DNA of 5,880 nt from contig JAIRLT010000107.1 in the NCBI GenBank assembly GCA_031259225.1, forward strand, positions 1-5,880. The letters run 5' to 3'. This DNA is from Prevotellaceae bacterium (GTDB taxonomy: Bacteria; Bacteroidota; Bacteroidia; Bacteroidales; UBA932). Below are positions 1 through 5,403 of this stretch, piece by piece (the first letter of the stretch is position 1; each line of letters begins with the position of its first letter). The notes under the pieces are model-generated. The model was not told the origin of the DNA. It worked only from the letters and a program-made list of their open reading frames with translations, and did not search any database. The translations under genes were made by a program, and so were the position numbers.

Positions 1-2
1 TG

Positions 3-119
3 CCGGGCGTATTTGCCGCCGGCGATGTGCAAGATACTTCCTATAAACAAGCCATTACTGCCGCCGCTTCCGGTTGCATGGCGGCTATTGATGCGGAACG
101 ATTTTTAACGGAACAATAA
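3..119 (+). CDS. trxB: Thioredoxin reductase, C-terminal end (5' truncated by window)
   Basis: This is the last 38 codons of an open frame that enters from the left edge and stops at TAA 117-119. The translation starts PGVFAAGDVQD and continues through YKQAITAAASGCMAAIDAERFL. This is the hallmark C-terminal FAD-contacting segment of bacterial thioredoxin reductase: the GVFAAGDV motif, then the QAIT-A-A--GCMAA-DAER-L helix, close to the end of E. coli TrxB as I know it. The family is a cytosolic flavoprotein that uses NADPH to reduce thioredoxin. The CXXC redox centre and the NADPH domain lie outside the window, so activity cannot be judged here. Another member of the pyridine nucleotide-disulfide family is possible but less likely given this tail. 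The stop is followed after one nucleotide by the bamD ATG, which suggests translational coupling. Confidence 0.9.
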   Translation, partial: PGVFAAGDVQDTSYKQAITAAASGCMAAIDAERFLTEQ

Positions 120-120
120 T

Positions 121-987
121 ATGTGCGGAATAATGATACGCTATTACGGTTTACTGCTTGCCGCCGGTTGGTTGCTGCTGGTATCGGGTTGTACTACACA
201 ATACGATAAAATTCTCAAAAGCGCCGATTATGAATTGAAATACCGGGCGGCAAAAGACTATTACCAGGCAGAAAAATATGAACGTGCAGCGACCTTGTTC
301 GACCAAGCCGGCATGTTTTACAGGGGCACTAAACAAGACGACAGTTTGCATTTTTTATTGGCAAAAAGTTATTACTTGTGGGGCGATGTTTATACGGCGG
401 AATATTATTTTGAACAGTTCCGTACGACCTTTCCGCGCAGCCCGTTTGTAGAAGAAGCTACGGCATTGCGCATAAAGTCTTTGTATGCGCAAACGCATCG
501 TTACGAATTAGACCAAACGCCTACTTACAAGGTATTGACGGCTATTGAAGAGTTTTTTTATAACTTCCCGGCTACACAATACAAGGAAGAATGTTTGAAA
601 ATAAAAGAGGATTTGGAACAACGGTTAGACGAAAAACAGTACGAAGCGGCAAAATTATATTACCACATAGAAAATTATAAAGCGGCGACCACCGCGCTGC
701 GCACCACGTTGAAAGACCATCCCGACAGCCGGTATCGTGAAGAAATATTGTATTTGCTGGTTGCCTCAGCTTACAAATACGCGGAAAACAGTTTCCGTCA
801 TTTGCAAAAAGACCGTTTCCAGGCAGTCATTGATGAATATTACAATTTTATCAGTGAGTTTCCCGATTCAAAATACCGCAAGGATGTGGATAGAATGAAT
901 ATGGGCGCCCTGAAAGAATTAGGCGATGAAACTGCCGTAATACCGGAAACGGAAGAAGAAAAAGAAGAACAAATAGATAAAAAATAA
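121..987 (+). CDS. bamD: Outer membrane protein assembly factor BamD (lipoprotein)
   Basis: This 288-residue protein has a lipoprotein signal peptide: a hydrophobic stretch at about residues 10-22 ending in the lipobox V-S-G-C, with Cys24 the predicted lipidated residue. The mature part begins TTQYDKILKSADYELKYRAAKDYY, matching the 'YNKILKS-DYELKY--AK-YY' opening of Bacteroidota BamD. It is then almost all paired amphipathic helices of tetratricopeptide type, with Y/F-P and Y/K-E spacing such as FPRSPFVEEA, FPATQYKEE, HPDSRYREE and FPDSKYRKD. BamD sits on the inner face of the outer membrane and helps BamA fold beta-barrel proteins. The length fits the family; the acidic-lysine tail (about residues 270-288) is low complexity. 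The start at 121 is chosen because it lies 1 nt after the trxB stop in the same TAATATG context as the next gene. Met5 (position 133) would also leave a normal signal peptide and cannot be excluded. No Shine-Dalgarno sequence is seen. Confidence 0.93.
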   Translation: MCGIMIRYYGLLLAAGWLLLVSGCTTQYDKILKSADYELKYRAAKDYYQAEKYERAATLFDQAGMFYRGTKQDDSLHFLLAKSYYLWGDVYTAEYYFEQFRTTFPRSPFVEEATALRIKSLYAQTHRYELDQTPTYKVLTAIEEFFYNFPATQYKEECLKIKEDLEQRLDEKQYEAAKLYYHIENYKAATTALRTTLKDHPDSRYREEILYLLVASAYKYAENSFRHLQKDRFQAVIDEYYNFISEFPDSKYRKDVDRMNMGALKELGDETAVIPETEEEKEEQIDKK

Positions 988-988
988 T

Positions 989-1312
989 ATGGAAAGACAC
1001 TCAAAAACGGTGAATAACACCATTACCCGCGATCTTAATAAAATGTCGCAAAAAACAGGCAATATTTACGAGGCTACAATGATTATTGCCAAACGTTCTA
1101 ACCAGATTGCTGCTGAGATAAAGCAGGAATTAAATCATCGGATGGAAGAATTTTCCGGCTATTCCGACACGTTGGAAGAAACGTTTGAAAACCGCGAGCA
1201 AATAGAATTGTCGCGCCAGTTTGAACGCATGCCGAAACCTACCCTGACAGCTATCAAGGAATTTGAAGAAGGGAAAATTTACTACCGGAAAATTGAAGAA
1301 AATAAAGAGTAA
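989..1312 (+). CDS. rpoZ: DNA-directed RNA polymerase omega subunit, Bacteroidota type
   Basis: This 107-residue cytosolic protein matches the RNA polymerase omega/Rpb6-like family found next to bamD in Bacteroidota. The diagnostic core is GNIYEATMIIAKRSNQIAAE (residues 24-43), the equivalent of the omega helix that clamps the beta' C-terminal region and aids polymerase assembly. It is followed by a conserved LEETFENREQIELSRQFE and a C-terminal PKPTLTAIKEFEEGKIYYR typical of the Bacteroidota branch, which is a little longer than E. coli omega (91 residues). The N-terminus (MERHSKTVNNTITRDLNKM) aligns with the Bacteroides protein as I recall it, supporting ATG 989 over Met19. The ATG follows the bamD stop by one nucleotide (TAATATG), so the two are probably co-translated. 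No alternative family fits, although omega proteins are short and divergent. Confidence 0.9.
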   Translation: MERHSKTVNNTITRDLNKMSQKTGNIYEATMIIAKRSNQIAAEIKQELNHRMEEFSGYSDTLEETFENREQIELSRQFERMPKPTLTAIKEFEEGKIYYRKIEENKE

Positions 1313-1324
1313 GCGATAAGTTGG

Positions 1325-1346
1325 GGCAAGCGCACCGGCGTTAGCC
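1325..1346 (+). other. Imperfect hairpin between rpoZ and coaBC containing a GGCTAACGCC-type arm
   Basis: The arm 1325-1333 (GGCAAGCGC) can pair with 1338-1346 (GCGTTAGCC) around a 4-nt loop. This gives nine positions with one A-A mismatch and one G-U pair. No T tract follows, since the next bases are the ACATCTTC tandem repeat, so it does not look like a classic intrinsic terminator. Its right half is the reverse complement of a motif in the next spacer (2599-2611). It may be an attenuating structure, a decayed repeat, or chance; I did not compute a folding energy. Confidence 0.35.
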
Positions 1347-1386
1347 ACATCTTTACATCTTCATATTTTCACATCTTCACATCGTA
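1347..1386 (+). repeat. 8-bp tandem repeat (consensus ACATCTTC, five units) ending 3 nt before coaBC
   Basis: Five consecutive 8-nt units can be laid out from 1347 to 1386. Units 2 and 4 are exact ACATCTTC, unit 1 differs at one base, and units 3 and 5 differ at two bases each. Only one G occurs in the 40 nt. The array ends three nucleotides before the coaBC ATG and therefore occupies the whole translation-initiation region. It contains no ribosome binding sequence of the AGGAGG kind. It may act as an unstructured leader or may be slippage-generated filler. Confidence 0.8.
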
Positions 1387-1389
1387 TAT

Positions 1390-2595
1390 ATGTTAAAGGG
1401 CAAACACATATTAGTAGGTGTAAGCGGCGGTATCGCTGCATATAAAGCTGCTGCCCTTGTGCGTACATTAGTAAAGGACGGCGCCGAGGTGCGTGTGATT
1501 ATGACGCCTGTGGCAAAACATTTCATCACCTCGCTCACCATGGCTACCGTGTCAAAACATCCGGTACTGACGGAATTTTACAATCCCGAAAACGGCGATT
1601 GGAACAACCACGTGAGCCTCGGTTTGTGGGCTGACGCTTATGTTGTGGCGCCGGCTACGGCAAACACGCTCGCGAAAATGGCGCATGGCATAGCCGATAA
1701 TCTGTTGCTCACAACATATTTGTCCATGCGCTGCCCGGTAATAGCCGCGCCGGCAATGGATATGGATATGTGGAAGCATCCGGCGACGCAAAGCAATCTG
1801 CAAACATTGCAAAAACACGGCGTTCATATTATCGAACCTCCGGCAGGCGAGTTGGCAAGCGGGCTGGAAGGAAAGGGACGTATGGAAGAACCCGAAAAGA
1901 TCGCTGCTTTTATTGAGCGGTTATTCGTAAAAAAAAAATCGTTAGCCGGTAAAACAGTTCTTGTAACGGCAGGTCCCACGTACGAAGCGATAGACCCGGT
2001 ACGGTTTATCGGCAATCATTCATCAGGAAAAATGGGATATGCGCTCGCTGGAAGCCTTGCAAATCGCGGCGCGCAAGTGCTGTTAATAAGTGGTCCCACG
2101 TCGCTGCCTGTTCCGCGGGGAGTCGAATTGGTGCGTGTTACTGCGGCGGCGGAGATGTATGCAGCCGTTATCGAACGCTTTGCCGGCACAGACGCCGCAA
2201 TTCTCTGCGCGGCAGTGGCGGATTATACGCCGGAGAAAAAATCAACACACAAAATCAAAAGGGGAAAAGAGTCCCTATCTATAACCCTAAAGCCTACGGC
2301 AGATATTGCTGCCGCATTAGGGAAACAAAAGCAGAAAAATCAATTGACGGTGGGATTTGCATTGGAAACCGACAACGAATTAGCCAATGCCCAAAAGAAA
2401 TTACAAGCCAAAAATCTCGACCTGATTGTGCTGAACTCCCTGAATGACGAAGGCGCGGGATTTGGCAGCGATACGAATAAAATCACCATCATCAAAAAAG
2501 ACGGAACCGTTGTAACCTGTCCGGTACTGCCGAAGCAAGAGGTTGCCGAAATTATTATTGACACGGTTGTTGATGTGATGAGTGAGAAAGTATGA
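1390..2595 (+). CDS. coaBC: Bifunctional phosphopantothenoylcysteine decarboxylase / phosphopantothenate-cysteine ligase
   Basis: This 401-residue cytosolic enzyme catalyses two steps of coenzyme A synthesis. CoaB joins 4'-phosphopantothenate to cysteine using CTP, and CoaC (FMN-dependent) decarboxylates the product to 4'-phosphopantetheine. Residues 1-180 are the CoaC flavodoxin-like domain: GVSGGIAAYKA (FMN phosphate loop), H74 in NNHVSLGLWAD (counterpart of catalytic His75 in E. coli), PATANTLAKMAHGIADNLL, PAMDMDMW at 121-128 and the flap ASGLEGKGRM at 156-165. Residues 187-401 are CoaB: TAGPTYEAIDPVRFIGNHSSGKMG with N209 at the E. coli Asn210 position, AAVADY at 274-279, and the KIKR lysine motif at 288-291. 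Length is normal. Two features differ from the E. coli enzyme: D124 replaces Asn125 and S157 replaces Cys158. The linker (V180-K-K-K) is encoded by ten consecutive A. ATG 1390 is the only start that keeps the FMN loop intact. Confidence 0.97.
   Translation: MLKGKHILVGVSGGIAAYKAAALVRTLVKDGAEVRVIMTPVAKHFITSLTMATVSKHPVLTEFYNPENGDWNNHVSLGLWADAYVVAPATANTLAKMAHGIADNLLLTTYLSMRCPVIAAPAMDMDMWKHPATQSNLQTLQKHGVHIIEPPAGELASGLEGKGRMEEPEKIAAFIERLFVKKKSLAGKTVLVTAGPTYEAIDPVRFIGNHSSGKMGYALAGSLANRGAQVLLISGPTSLPVPRGVELVRVTAAAEMYAAVIERFAGTDAAILCAAVADYTPEKKSTHKIKRGKESLSITLKPTADIAAALGKQKQKNQLTVGFALETDNELANAQKKLQAKNLDLIVLNSLNDEGAGFGSDTNKITIIKKDGTVVTCPVLPKQEVAEIIIDTVVDVMSEKV
1929..1938 (+). other. A10 homopolymer at the CoaC-CoaB linker (possible slippage site)
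   Basis: Ten consecutive A encode the end of Val180 and Lys181-Lys183, exactly between the two enzymatic domains of CoaBC. A shift into the -1 frame after the run meets TAA at 1950-1952, and a shift into the +1 frame meets TAG at 1943-1945. Slippage in either direction would therefore give a protein of roughly 184-187 residues equal to the CoaC domain. Runs of A this long are known slippage sites for RNA polymerase and ribosomes, but use of this one is inference. Confidence 0.45.
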
Positions 2596-2649
2596 ATTTG
2601 GCTAACGCCGGAATGACTTACGAATAATTTACGGACTTGGGCTGACGCC
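2594..2649 (+). repeat. Pair of degenerate 16-bp direct repeats carrying GGCTRACGCC
   Basis: The 16-mers at 2594-2609 and 2634-2649 match at 13 of 16 positions and lie exactly 40 bp apart. Both contain the decamer GGCTRACGCC (2600-2609 with A, 2640-2649 with G). A 13-bp exact inverted copy of the first (TGGCTAACGCCGG, 2599-2611) is found at 1335-1347 in the preceding spacer. The first copy overlaps the coaBC stop codon. No function is apparent; it may be a degraded interspersed repeat family. Confidence 0.55.
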
Positions 2650-2664
2650 ACTGCGATTGTTGCG

Positions 2665-2685
2665 ACTTACAACTTACGACTAACA
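2665..2685 (+). repeat. 7-bp tandem repeat (consensus ACTTACA, three units) upstream of porD
   Basis: There are three 7-nt units: an exact ACTTACA, then ACTTACG and ACTAACA with one mismatch each. They are followed by ATATAAAAG and the porD ATG at 2695. A related ACTTACG lies further upstream at 2616-2622. This is the same design (G-poor heptamers just ahead of a start codon) as in the spacers before recN and mntP, but with a different unit sequence. Confidence 0.6.
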
Positions 2686-2694
2686 ATATAAAAG

Positions 2695-3606
2695 ATGAAA
2701 AAGATTAGTTTCCTGATTGTTTTTTTGTGGGCAATAAATTTGCAGGCGCAAGAACTGCGCTGCAATATCAGCGTTAATTCTGCACGGATACAAGGCACCA
2801 ATAAATCCATATTCAATACACTGCAACGGGACTTGTACGAATTTATAAACAATACGGCATGGACGCCACATGTGTACGCTACCGATGAACGGATTGAATG
2901 CTCCATTTTTATAACCATCAATGAACAAATCGGCGCAAGTGATTTCAAAGGTTCGTTGCAGGTACAGTTGAGCCGTCCGGTATATGGCAGCGCCTATACT
3001 TCACCGGTGTTTAATTTTATGGATAATGATATTGCGTTCCGGTACATCGAATACGATAAAATAGAATTTAACGAAAATCAGTATTCGCCGTTATCGTCGT
3101 TGATAGCGTTCTATGCTTATGTAATCTTGGGTTTGGACTATGATACCTTTTCATTGCGCGGCGGTACGGAATGGTTTAAAAAAGCGGAACAAATCGTATC
3201 GCTTGCGCAAAATGCGACGGAAAGCGGCTGGAAACCTTACGACGGCTCAAGAAATAACCGCTATTGGATGATTGAAAATATATTAAATTCCAAATACAAC
3301 ATAGAACGCGGCGTATACTATAAGTACCACCGGCTGGGGCTTGACCGCATGAGCGAACAGATAGCCGACGGTCGCGACGAAGTGCTGAATGCCATATTAG
3401 ATATTCAACGACTGTACCGTGAACGTCCCGACCCGTATCTATTTTTCCTGAAATTATTTTTTGATGCCAAAGCCGACGAAATAGTCAATATCTTTTCGGA
3501 AGCGCCGCAGCAAGACCGTAACCGCGTTTATCAAATCCTTACGGAAGTGGACAAAGCCAATGAGCAAAAGTATAAAAAACTAAAAGAAAATACCAACTCA
3601 TTTTAA
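2695..3606 (+). CDS. porD: DUF4835 family protein, type IX secretion-associated PorD
   Basis: This 303-residue protein has a clear Sec signal peptide, MKKISFLIVFLWAINLQA, with predicted cleavage at A18-Q19, so it is a periplasmic or envelope protein. The mature start QELRCNISVNSARIQGTNKS followed by FNTLQRDLYEFINNTAWT and ERIECSIFITI is characteristic of the DUF4835 family of Bacteroidota, which I know under the name type IX secretion system protein PorD; its exact biochemical role is not settled. Other conserved-looking stretches are FNENQYSPLSSLIAFYAY, a mid-protein GGTEWF-KA and the C-terminal PDPYLFFLKLFFDAKADE. The mature chain has exactly two cysteines, C23 and C69. Its place between coaBC and recN matches the usual Bacteroidota order as I recall it. 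The start is set by the signal peptide. Family assignment is firm; involvement in secretion rests on family knowledge only. Confidence 0.85.
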   Translation: MKKISFLIVFLWAINLQAQELRCNISVNSARIQGTNKSIFNTLQRDLYEFINNTAWTPHVYATDERIECSIFITINEQIGASDFKGSLQVQLSRPVYGSAYTSPVFNFMDNDIAFRYIEYDKIEFNENQYSPLSSLIAFYAYVILGLDYDTFSLRGGTEWFKKAEQIVSLAQNATESGWKPYDGSRNNRYWMIENILNSKYNIERGVYYKYHRLGLDRMSEQIADGRDEVLNAILDIQRLYRERPDPYLFFLKLFFDAKADEIVNIFSEAPQQDRNRVYQILTEVDKANEQKYKKLKENTNSF

Positions 3607-3611
3607 CGAAT

Positions 3612-3621
3612 ATGGCGCCAT
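3612..3621. other. Perfect 10-bp palindrome ATGGCGCCAT between porD and recN
   Basis: Positions 3612-3621 read ATGGCGCCAT, identical on both strands; the flanking bases do not extend the symmetry. It lies 5 nt after the porD stop and directly abuts the TTAACCC heptamer array. With no loop or T tract it is not a terminator. It could be a protein-binding site, but a 10-bp palindrome may also occur by chance. Confidence 0.3.
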
Positions 3622-3648
3622 TAACCCTTAACCCATAACTTCTACCTT
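3621..3648 (+). repeat. 7-bp tandem repeat (TTAACCC and variants, four units) ending 3 nt before recN
   Basis: Two exact TTAACCC units occupy 3621-3634. Two diverged heptamers (ATAACTT, CTACCTT) keep the 7-nt register to 3648, and a CCC triplet then meets the recN ATG at 3652. There is no G between 3621 and 3651. The array is thus the entire recN leader and leaves no room for a Shine-Dalgarno sequence. Confidence 0.7.
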
Positions 3649-3651
3649 CCC

Positions 3652-5322
3652 ATGTTGCAATCTCTGACCATAGAAAATTATGCCTTGATAGATAAACTGC
3701 ACATTACGTTTCCGGGTGGTTTAAGCATTATTACGGGTGAAACCGGCGCGGGGAAATCTATCCTGTTGGGGGCGCTGTCGCTTATTTTGGGACAACGCGC
3801 AGACACATCCGCACTCAAAGATGATACGAAAAATTGCGTGGTCGAAGGCGAATTTTCCATTGATGGCTATGGGCTGTCAATGGTTTTTGAAGATAATGAT
3901 ATAGACTACGCGCCGGTTATTACGCTTCGCCGTATGATTGTTCCGGGCGGCAAGTCACGTGCATTTGTGAATGATGTGCCAGTTACCTTGAATGTATTGA
4001 AAGAACTGGGCGAGCGGTTAATTGATATTCATTCGCAACACCAGAATTTAATACTTAATTCTTCTGCTTTTCAAATGTCCGTGCTGGATGCACAAGCGGG
4101 AAACAATGAACGGTTGCAGCAGTACCGCAAGATTTTTTCCGTATACAAAACCACCTGTACCCAATGGCAAGCCTTGCAGGAAAAGGCAGAACGCAGTAAA
4201 GCCGATTATGATTATTTGCAATTCCAGTACAACGAATTGCAGACGGTGCAACTGAAACCCGGCGAACAACAGGCGTTGGAAGACGAATTGACACAACTCA
4301 CCCATGCGGAAGATATAAAATTGGCATTGGCAAAAGGCAGCGCATTATTGCAGGAAGACGAAAATTCGGTTGATAACCTGCTGCGCGACGCGGGACAAAG
4401 CTTGCAGCGCATTGCGGCTGTACTGCCGGCAGCGGCGGCATTAGCGGAACGCATTGCCTCGTGCCGCGTGGAACTGCGCGACGTAGCAAGTGAAATCGCA
4501 TCGGACAACGAAAAAATATCAACCGACGCCAACCGGCTGGCAGTCGTAGAAAGCCGCCTAAATACCCTTTACGCTTTGCAGCAAAAACACAGGGTTGATT
4601 CGGTAGAAGCGCTGTTGGCATTGCAGGAGCAGTTGGGGAAAAATATTTACGCCATTGAAAATTATGACCGGCAATTGGCGGAACTGCAAGCCGCAAGCGC
4701 CCGGCAGCTGGAGCAAGTAAAAGAACAGGCGGTGCAACTTTCGCAACACCGGAAAAAAATAATCCCCTCCGTCACACAATACATCACAGGGATGCTGCGC
4801 TTGCTGGGCATGCCCCATGCGGTATTTACCATTTCCATTACCGAAACGGAATTTTTCACTGCCGCCGGCAACGATACGGTACAATTCCTTTTTTCGGCAA
4901 ACAAAGAAATTTTGCCGCAGGAAATTTCGCGCGTAGCGTCGGGCGGTGAAATATCGCGCTTGATGTTATGCTTGAAATCGCTGCTGGTAAAAGGTTCCGG
5001 GTTACCTGCAATTATTTTTGATGAAATTGATACCGGCGTTTCCGGCGAAGTGGCGGATAAAATGGGCTCAATTATTTACGGACTGTCGAAAAACATGCAG
5101 GTGATAAACATCACACACCTGCCGCAGATTGCCAGCAAAGGGAATGCGCATTTTACCGTATACAAGGAACTGGACGCTGCCGGCGCTACCGTTACACGGA
5201 TGAAACTGCTCTCTGTCGGTGAACGCGTCATGGAAATTGCCAAAATGCTAAGCGGGCAAAACATCACACAAGCCGCCATAGACAACGCAAAAGAACTCCT
5301 CGCCGGCGGGGAAAAGATTTAA
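3652..5322 (+). CDS. recN: DNA repair protein RecN (SMC-like ATPase)
   Basis: This 556-residue protein has the full SMC-like layout. The N-terminal half-domain begins MLQSLTIENYALI, the typical RecN start, with Walker A GETGAGKS at 29-36 and a Q-loop region IDIHSQHQ around 124-131. A long helical, Gln/Glu/Ala-rich region from about residue 150 to 400 is consistent with the antiparallel coiled coil. The C-terminal half-domain carries the ABC signature VASGGEISR (428-436), Walker B AIIFDEIDTGVSG with D457-E458, and the switch histidine H489 in NITHLPQIA. RecN is recruited to double-strand breaks, binds DNA ends and supports RecA-dependent recombinational repair in the cytoplasm. Length is typical for the family and no catalytic residue is missing. 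I see no recognisable damage-response operator in the 45-bp leader, which is filled by heptamer repeats. Confidence 0.98.
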   Translation: MLQSLTIENYALIDKLHITFPGGLSIITGETGAGKSILLGALSLILGQRADTSALKDDTKNCVVEGEFSIDGYGLSMVFEDNDIDYAPVITLRRMIVPGGKSRAFVNDVPVTLNVLKELGERLIDIHSQHQNLILNSSAFQMSVLDAQAGNNERLQQYRKIFSVYKTTCTQWQALQEKAERSKADYDYLQFQYNELQTVQLKPGEQQALEDELTQLTHAEDIKLALAKGSALLQEDENSVDNLLRDAGQSLQRIAAVLPAAAALAERIASCRVELRDVASEIASDNEKISTDANRLAVVESRLNTLYALQQKHRVDSVEALLALQEQLGKNIYAIENYDRQLAELQAASARQLEQVKEQAVQLSQHRKKIIPSVTQYITGMLRLLGMPHAVFTISITETEFFTAAGNDTVQFLFSANKEILPQEISRVASGGEISRLMLCLKSLLVKGSGLPAIIFDEIDTGVSGEVADKMGSIIYGLSKNMQVINITHLPQIASKGNAHFTVYKELDAAGATVTRMKLLSVGERVMEIAKMLSGQNITQAAIDNAKELLAGGEKI

Positions 5323-5376
5323 AAATTTAAAGATTACCGTAGCGCTAACCCCATTCACTCCTCTAACTACAACTGC

Positions 5377-5403
5377 ATTTTCAATTCTCAATTTTCAACT
5401 CCC
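5377..5403 (+). repeat. 7-bp tandem repeat (ATTYTCA, three units plus ACTCCC) abutting the mntP start
   Basis: The units ATTTTCA, ATTCTCA and ATTTTCA occupy 5377-5397, followed by a degenerate ACTCCC that touches the mntP ATG at 5404. The array has no G at all. The preceding bases 5323-5376 are AT-rich after the recN stop, then pyrimidine-rich, with an 8-bp palindrome TAGCGCTA at 5340-5347. I see no Mn-sensing yybP-ykoY riboswitch in this 81-bp spacer, which is also shorter than that aptamer usually needs. Confidence 0.75.

Noticed and set aside
1347..1386. CRISPR-like array
   Set aside because: The units are 8 bp with no spacers between them; this is a plain short tandem repeat.
1313..1389. 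Intrinsic terminator between rpoZ and coaBC
   Set aside because: The hairpin at 1325-1346 is imperfect and followed by the tandem array rather than a T tract.
2593..2600. TGAATTTG resembling the Bacteroidota -7 promoter element TAnnTTTG ahead of porD
   Set aside because: It has one mismatch, overlaps the coaBC stop, and I could not find a convincing TTTG -33 element at the right distance.
2667..2948. 93-codon reverse-strand open frame opposite the porD 5' end
   Set aside because: Shadow of the porD signal peptide region; the Cys-rich mix has no domain character and the porD frame is well supported.
4298..4696. 132-codon reverse-strand open frame opposite recN (and overlapping ones at 4212-4532 and 4558-4884)
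   Set aside because: Antisense to the RecN coiled-coil region; several overlapping reverse frames are open at once, which reflects codon composition rather than genes.
5323..5403. Manganese (yybP-ykoY) riboswitch upstream of mntP
   Set aside because: The 81-bp spacer is G-poor, lacks the paired stems of the aptamer and is largely heptamer repeat.
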